Shown: piece by piece, positions 13,701-22,700 of the stretch | Layout of the letters: each line of letters starts with the position of its first letter | How positions within the stretch are numbered: the stretch's first letter is position 1 | From: Spisula solida | Taxonomy: Eukaryota > Mollusca > Bivalvia > Venerida > Mactridae | Direction of reading: 5' to 3' | Length of the DNA stretch: 64,000 bases | Assembly (NCBI GenBank): GCA_947247005.1 | Contig: OX365949.1 | Location: 17,549,130-17,613,129 of the forward strand | Translations under genes and position numbers: made by a program | Notes under the pieces: model-generated | Seen by the model: only the letters and a program-made list of their open reading frames with translations | What the model was told of the DNA's origin: nothing | The model's database searches: none

Positions 13701-16700
13701 TTAATCCAAGCATAATCTGTCACTAGGAGGAATTTTCAAACATGATCATAATATATAATCACAAATTGTGAATGCACTAAATAGAAATAATTGCAAAAGT
13801 TAAGCAAAGTGAATAAAGTAGATATATGCAACATGAACTGATCAATAATAAACACATGAACAATAATTATCCTTATATGTATTAATCAGGAAACTAAATA
13901 ATTAAGAAAGAATCAGAAACTGGAAATTCCAAGGCCCACAACTCCGCTTTAACTCTTAACAAAACCCCAGTTTCAAATACTTAAAGTTGTAGACTTTCGT
14001 CCTGAAATGTTTCATAATTGAAGCTAAAATATTTTTGGAGACTAAATGTACGACGCAAAAAATGTTCGACATCCTGTACAGCACATCGGAAACAATTGCT
14101 AAGTTAAACTATAATTTACTCATTTATCAAAGAGTATCAGAAATATTAACTTAACCAATTCAGTCTGCACACCAGGTTATCTGGCATTATTAACACCTGG
14201 TGATAAAGTACCGGTACAACATGGAACCTATTTCCAACCATTTCTAAATCTTGTATAAGTACTCGGAAATCAACTTTTTTCACCGAAACAACAAATAAAC
14301 ATTATTTAGTTTCCTGGCAACATATAAACACAAACGAAGAACAGAACAGAACCAAAATCACAGATTAAAGTGGCATGTTTCCCCATGTATCTATGAGAAG
14401 GTCCTCATCCAATCGCTGAAAATCTGAAATGCAATTTGCACAGTCTCAATATATGCATATATATAAGACAAGTATTTTTAACCCCTTCTATACAGCAAAC
14501 ACTGAAACGCGCAGAAAAAAGGTAAGAAAGTTGTTTTCTTTGTATGAAAGATTTAGAGGATAGGTTTTAATGAAGAAATGTCGTACTTAGTGCCAACAAC
14601 ATCTGTGATTTTGTGAAAGGTTAGACTAACTAGGAAACCAGGAAGGTAATGAACAACATCAACTGTACACATGGTCGGTGAACTTACGTCCAACACTTAT
14701 ATAGAGGTCGGGTGTTGCAATAGCAACGCCACCATCTTCCAGTACTTGAGGCAACTCCACCCACCAATGAAAATCGCATACATTTATAAACTTCGAGCCC
14801 CTTCATCATAAATTTACTTTAAAATCTCAGGTCCCGCATCACACTGAGGTTTGAATGAAATTACTTAAGATTTTCCTCAAATACTCCAATGATCTTTAAG
14901 GGTAATCTCAAACACAAATGAGCAAAATACCCTATATCTATTTGTTTTGAGTCGTGCTTGACAACACTTGTGAATTACTGGAGAAACTACTTAAGAGTGA
15001 TGACACGAATTCGAGTGAAGACTTAAAATGAGTTTTTTTGTAAAATGAATTTTTTGGTGAAACCCTACTGAATGTTTAGGGATTTTTATGTATGAGATAA
15101 TGACCTATAGACAGTCAAATGAATAATGCGTTATGACCCATTATTTGCTATTTTGCATCTAGTTGATGATTGTTACACATCAAGTTAGTCATACCTTCTA
15201 ACACAAGCACAACAGAGTGAAGCTGGCACTAACCTGCTGTAGAGAAGGGGATATTCCTCATACGCATCATTTATAGCCTCACTGTAAACAAGGTAACACA
15301 ACATAGAACAACAACAAAACTCAACAAAAATTAAATTAACTATAAAACAATATCCTTTCACTCCATAGTGAGGTATCTACAAGCTGTGCATGTGTTTTGG
15401 TGAATTAATCTCTAAATAGGGGCTCTATTTGACCCTATTTGCCCTTTCGTCCCAAAAATTTCCGCCAAAAAAACACGCCTTTTTCACCCTCCTTTTTTCT
15501 GTTAATTACAGACATTTTAGCCCTAAAATGGTGAAACAAAAGGCCATAGAAAGTCAGCTCCAAGTGAAATCCCTTCTTAGGTACAATTTGGATCACCACT
15601 ATTAACAAGAGAGCCCAAAGGCCCCTAGGTCGCTCACCTGTCGAACTTGACCTAGATTTTGTTGAGATCATCATTGTGACCAAGTTTCATACAGATTAGG
15701 CCAATATTGTGACCTCTAGTGACTACACAAGGTTTTTATATGATTTGACCTTATGACCTAGTTTTTGACCCTAGATAAACCAATATCAAACTTGACCTAG
15801 ATTGTGTTGAGATGATCATTGTGACCAAGTTTCGTAAAGATCAGGCCAAAACTGTGACCTCTAATGACTACACAAGGTTTTTCTATGATTTGACCTTGTG
15901 ACCTAGTTTTTGACCCCGGATTGACCCTAGATAAACCAATATCGAACTTGATCTAGATTTTGTTGAGATGATCATTGTGACCGAGTTTCATAAAGATTAA
16001 AACAAAATTGTGACTACACAAGGTTTTTATATGATTTGACCTTGTGACCTAGTTTTTGACCCCCGATGACCCAATAACGAACCTGACCTAGATTTTGTTG
16101 TGATGATCATTGTGACCAAGTTTCGTAGAGATCAGGCAAAAACTGTGACCTCTAGTGACTACACAAAGTTTTTCTATTATTTTACCTTGTGACCTAGTTT
16201 TTGACCCCGGATGACCCAATATCGAACTTGACCTAGATTTTGTTGTGATGATCATTGTGACCAAGTTTCGTAAAGATTATGCTAAAACTGCGACCTCTAG
16301 TGACTTCACAAGGTTTTTCTATGATTTGACCTTGTGACCTAGTTTTTGACCCCAGATGACCCAATATCGAACTTGACCTAGATTTTGTTGATATAATTAT
16401 TGTGACCAGGTTTCATAAAAATTAAGTCAAAATTGTGACCTCTAGGGACTACACAAGAATGTTCTATGATTTGACCTAGCGACTTAGTTATTGACCCAAT
16501 ATCGAACTTGGCCTAGATTTTGTTGAGATGATCATTGTGACCAAGTTTCATAAATATTAGGCGAAAATTGTGACCTCTAGTGTCTACACAAGCCAATTGT
16601 TGGAGGACGGACGACGGACGAAGAGTGATCACAAAAGCTCAATCTGTCACTTTGCGACAGGTGAGCTAAAAATATTGTTTGTGTGTGTGGATAAAGTTTT

Positions 16701-19700
16701 GCACAAGCAACTCAATTCAGAATAAGAACCTTTGCAGCAGTGTAGAAATAAGCTGGTAGGCGGTAAAATCTACTGGCTATATGAACATGCTTGCCAGTTA
16801 CTTTTTGTCATTTTATTTTTTTGTTACTTTAAGTGAGATTTCAAACAAATCGCCTACTTTTGAAATATTCTACACCCCTACCTATGGTGAAGAGGGAAAA
16901 TAACAAACACAATTAAACTTTGTAACCATAACAACATAATAAGGTCTAAAATATAGCATGTAACTTGTTATTTTCAGTTTACAGACAGAAAAATAATCCC
17001 TGAAAAATAATCCCGAGTTCAATTGGCATGTAGGTGTTTAACTCCTATTTTTTTCATATAATAGGGTATAAATTGCAAACTAATCAAGGCATGCAAATGA
17101 ATTAAGGCATGTATATACGAGCAAACACAAACTCTTTCCAGACATAACTGGAAAAGTTGGTCGAAATGAACCAAGATTTTAGTAGCAGGCCAGGTAATTA
17201 GCAATCATTCACAAGCCTTAATACCCCTCTTTCAAAGCCTGAAACACAACTTTTCAATACAGACAAACAAGGAAAATTCCGACAAAAAACGGAAATTAGG
17301 CTCAAACCTGAAAAATAGCAGGCCTGTAGTAGACTTGATGACATAGCTATCAATATCTACACTCAAATGTGTCAATGGTAGACAATTGTATACAGGGAGT
17401 ATCTGTTTCAATATTAATTCAGAATCATGATTTTGACCCAAAAGTTGAGTAATGCAAAATGGATTTCTTACATCCATGTTTTAATTAGATGGAAGTTGTA
17501 AGCAATTAATGCAACAATTTATGAAAACATTACAAATTGTACTCACATGAATCTCATTGCTAAATATTATACCAGTAACATGAAGTAGGTTATAGTCAAA
17601 ATATGGTATGCATGCATTAAGCACTTAACTATTATTAAAACTGAACTTGGCAAGTCGAAGGAAAAAGAGACAACAATGAAAGTCAATAGCAACACAGGCA
17701 TGGAACACACCTACGCAAATGTAACTATGCATTTATAAACTGTTAAGACAGCAAAATTCCTTATAAAAGTGATTAATTTCAATTTGGCCAAGTGCCAAAA
17801 CAACAGCTGATTAAAGAGAAAAGCAAGCGACTCCTATTACACAAAATGTCAAGGTCACTGACTTCGATCAAAGGTCAAATCAGTTTGAATAGTAACTTGA
17901 GAAGAAGGACACATTCTTGGTAACTGACGTATGAAGAATACTATTCAACATGAGGAAAGAAATACACCAATGGCATTACTCCAACCCTTGATCATGAACT
18001 TTTTTTACCTAGTAAGCAACCGGTGCTTAAAACTTTCAAATACTTGAAAATACGTCCATATTCACAAAGAAACTGCCAAATTAAGAAGTACGTTTTGTAT
18101 GTTGAAATAAAACTAAGAGTTCACTATTCAAGTGGGATATATCCTACATTGGACAACATATCATACATGAATAAATCCTCACGAGAGGGGGGGGGGGTTG
18201 TACTCATTGACAGACTTGAATTTTCAGAAAAAAAGTGCACTGGGTAGAATGATGAAATATAAGCAACTACAAAACAAAGAAACAAGAAATCAACTTATGT
18301 GGAGAGATATAGGCTACACAGTGTATGAATCATGTTGACTAATCTCACTTACTTATTAACTTCAAAATTCCCAATCTCCAGGACTGCAGACAGGGTATCC
18401 ATCTTTCCCTTTAAAACCTGAAAGTAGTAGATGAGGTTATCATGTATTATTGCTCTCGGGTTTTATGTAAATATAATACACTGACACTAGCTGAATATTG
18501 GAAGACAAAACTGACATTTGTATTAGTCTAAACAAATTGAAGTTAGTGACATGCTAGCCAACCACTTTTACAATACGGTCAGCTTAGCAGATGTCCAATA
18601 GTGAAAACTAAGTCAAAAATTTTAAGACCTTGTTTTCAAAGCCACAGAAATTATCGAAACTACTGTGTTTAATTATATAATTGTATAACTAAGGGTTGTC
18701 AGCACTGTGAGGAGTTTAAAGTCAGCATTTTCATTTCATAGTTCATAAACTGTTAATTATAGTCTGTTTCAGAAGAACCGGTTAGGAACCCAGAAGCAGG
18801 TTATTACACCCAGATTCTTTTTACAAAGATCATGCAGCTGTCTTTTCTTCCAAAGTCAAGACGTCATTCTGGCAGGCAACCAAAAGATAACACACTTAAA
18901 ACACTGTCTCAGTTTATCGCAAACATACAACATAACATGTTTTATAACTATCAAGAAAGAAACAATGCATACTTTTTTATCAAATAATTTTCTAAGATGG
19001 GGTTTCCACCAGTGTTCTTTAATAACTTTGGCCTCAATTTCAAGGCCTTCATGTTTATCACATAAATGCTTCATAATGCATGGAGGCTCTGCTGGGGGTC
19101 TCCAATCTTTGGAATAAAATCCCTCTGGTAAACCTACAAATATACAAACATCAGAAATACATGACATACATAGGTGGGTCACTAATGTATTGTTAATAAA
19201 TGATAGTATCATATGCGATACAGACAGGGGTTTCCAATACCTGGGTTTGCCACATACAGTATTTCATTTTGGGGCAAGTTATAAGTCCTGCCTCGCATAA
19301 TTGGCTAGGAACTCATTGAATTTTGGAAAGACTTCACTTTAACATAGTTTGACTCAATGGATTTTTTTAGTTTAGTTGGAAAAGACTTATACAGTACTTT
19401 TCAAATGAAACACTGAATTAGTAGATTTTTTATGACCGACGACAATGGACATTGGGTGACCACAACAACTCGCCAGAGCACTTTGTGCTAAAAATTTATA
19501 CTACACCCTTCACAGTGGAACTGACGCATAATGCCCAATCCTGAAAAAATGATACAAGTCAGTTTCGATTTTTAAATACCTGAGAAATCTGGATTGAGAA
19601 GATCCTTTCTACCACAAAGTACAGCATTTGCGTAGAACCAGTCTATATTGCACAACAATAAATGATACGAGTTTACAAGGTCGTCGGAAATAGCTGGAAA

Positions 19701-22700
19701 ATTTCCTGAAATAACAAAGTATGAAAGCTATTACATCAAAGTTAATCAGATCTTTAATCCATACATTCCTTAATCTATTTAACTAGTCCAGTGATTTTTC
19801 TTGAATATAATACTCAAGTCATATGTAGAAACGACTTTTGCAAGTTTGAAAATCTATTGTTTTGGCTTTAAACAGCCATACTGTTAGTTGCTTTTAAACC
19901 AGGGAGAACAAAACTAGAAAGGGGGAAAATATGCATTCTTTTTAGGAAAAATTATGACTTTTTGTGGAAAATGGAGGTTATTTTGCTAGGGGAAGGTGCC
20001 TGTATTCGGCCCCAAAAATCACTGACTAGATACTGTTTCATCAAAGCACTTACAAAAAATCTTAAACTTATGTTCAAATTCTTAAACGTCTGCAAACTGT
20101 GGACACATATGGTCAGGAGGAGTTAATAAACTAAATCAGTATTAGTTTTGCATGTCCATTTGATACGCTTAACAGTAAATGTTGTAAAAGAATTATATAG
20201 ACTTAAAATTTTAACAGGTATTTACCATTCTTGTCGGTGCTTTGATAAAACAGTACCCTACTGTATAAATTGATTTTCCAATTAACTGGATTTATTTCTT
20301 GATTGTTTTGATAGAGTATTTCAGTATCCCATTAATCATTTTAATTGTGCTCCCATCATATAATTTACCAAACAATAAATTTATTTGTACAGTAGACTGT
20401 ATTAATCATTATCCTAATTTATACAAGAGTTTGGATATATTAATAATTTCATTGATAATCGTTCAGATAATTATTGCATTTACACCAATTTTTTCAATAA
20501 TTTTCAAGTCATATAGAATACCTGTAATTATGTGTATATATGACTGACTGTATGAGGATCACACTTTAACCTCGAAAGAACATTCCAACATGGGTGTTTT
20601 TTAAGATATTGTATCAACTATCAAGTCACGTCAGTCAACTATGTTTCAGTCATACAGAGATTACCCAGTCACATTTTCTGACACCTGACGAACCAGCAGG
20701 TACCTGGAACTAATTATGTAGAGTACCAAGCAATAATCGAAGTTTCATTCTTTTGGATTGTTGCAGCCTGGAATCGAAACGCAAGATCTCAAGGACTCCA
20801 AGCGGACGATCTACCACTAGGCTATCAAGGTGGAGTTTGAAATGAACCAACCAACAATACAATACAACCCTTTCAACTGTGGTTGCAGTCCATGGTATGA
20901 CAAAAACACATCAAGCAACAAAGTTTTAATGTAAGAGAAAAAATAATTCTACCTTTTACTTGAACAAACATGGTCCAACAGAAGTTAAACGCATCAAGAA
21001 CAGAACAAGGAAGTTTTCTGAAAGAAAAATGACAACAAATTAATTTACAAACTCTTTAATGCACATTTATATATGTGGAAATTAATTAATGCTAAGCATA
21101 GTAAGCACAAAGTGCGGTATCAGTACAAGGATTACCTTGATTAATTCACCTGACTTTTTATAGCTGAAACTAGGTCTTTCAGCTGTTTGACAGCTGGGAC
21201 TTGTGCTTTCCACTTCTCGACAGCTAAAACATGGGACAATGTAATTGTGGCCCGTGTTGCATAAATTATGTTTTTTGTGCTCAGCCGTTTCAGTGAGTTG
21301 ATTGCTACCTTCCCTGTCTGATTTTTTTACTATCTTATAAGTCGAAATGCGTCATGAATGACCACACAACATCTCAATATAATTGACAAATACTAGAATC
21401 TAATTTGGGTTGTAAAAACATGGCACAAATTTGCATAATTCAATGGATCATCTTGTAAATCGACCTCGAGCAATGAGTAAATAAGTAAAATCTGAGGCTG
21501 AACAAAACACTGGACAGACTGGCATACCTTTGTTTTCTACTTCTAGGCTGTCTAGGGGCTTCATTGGCTGGACTTTTAAATATGTCTAGAAAAATTGGCT
21601 CAAATTTCTTAAATATCACAGTTGAGACAGCAAAATTTCTTTCCAACCTCTCGACTTTGTCACGGAATTCTTGTGACAGACTGGCCATATCTGACCATTT
21701 CTTCATCTTGTTAAAGAACTGTATAAGACTGAAAGAAATGAAAACAACAGACATTATGAAAGTTGGCAAAAACAATCGGACATTTGGTCCGATAATGTCT
21801 TGCAAACTGCCGGACTAAAGCAAAACTGCCAGACAAAAAAAAATTGCTAAAAAACTTTTTGAAACTCAAAATAAATGTGTTTTAACACGCAATTTTTGTC
21901 TAATTTAACAAACCAGCTATGATATATCATCCATTTTTCATGGAAAGTATGTGTTTTCCCGTTTCTGTATACTCTGTGCAGACAGCCATACTTAAATCAA
22001 TCGTTTTACATGCTCCCGCATCGTCGTCTTCGTCGTTTATCGACGCCATTTTTGTTTAGACAGTTGTGGATAAAGGCCGGTCAGTCGGACCGGTTACGGA
22101 ATGAAAAATGGCGGACTGTATTAAAATTTGCCGGTCTTGTCCGTCGGACCGGCGACTTTCAGAATGACTGAAACAACTGCACATATAATGGTGTAGACTT
22201 GTTTCAATAATACCAATAGCTAAAATGTTAACAGTACAAACAGTCCAGAGTGGCAACAAGCCAACAACCTCTCTGAAACAATGCCTTCAGTTTCCCAGAC
22301 TCGAACTATATTTTAGGGGAATGGGGCTAGGGGGCCTTGGGTAGGGAAATCATGTGTCGTTTCGAACAAATAGGGAAATTTTGCCAAATACTGTAAGGAC
22401 TGGCTCTGTAAATTTGATTTTTTTTTTCAATTTTAACCTCAGTAGAGCAACAACCTCTAAACAACGGCCAATGATGTCAACTCATAAGATTGTTGCTCTA
22501 CAGAGGTTGTACCATTTTCCCCCATGGTATTCATGCTCATTGGGCCAAAAAAAAAAAAATGTGTGTTTCGGGTAACCCGACCCTACCTAGCCGAAAGGCG
22601 CCGACCCTAACGATTTTTTAACGTTCCCACAACGATAATTTTATGCTTTGGTCCGGCAAAATTTGACTGAATGTCGGACGGTTGGTCCGACGGAGATTTT

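Noticed and set aside
20299..20547. 82-residue hydrophobic frame with membrane-like segments
   Set aside because: It starts with TTG, lies in very AT-rich intron sequence and has no family likeness; AT-rich DNA readily gives such frames.
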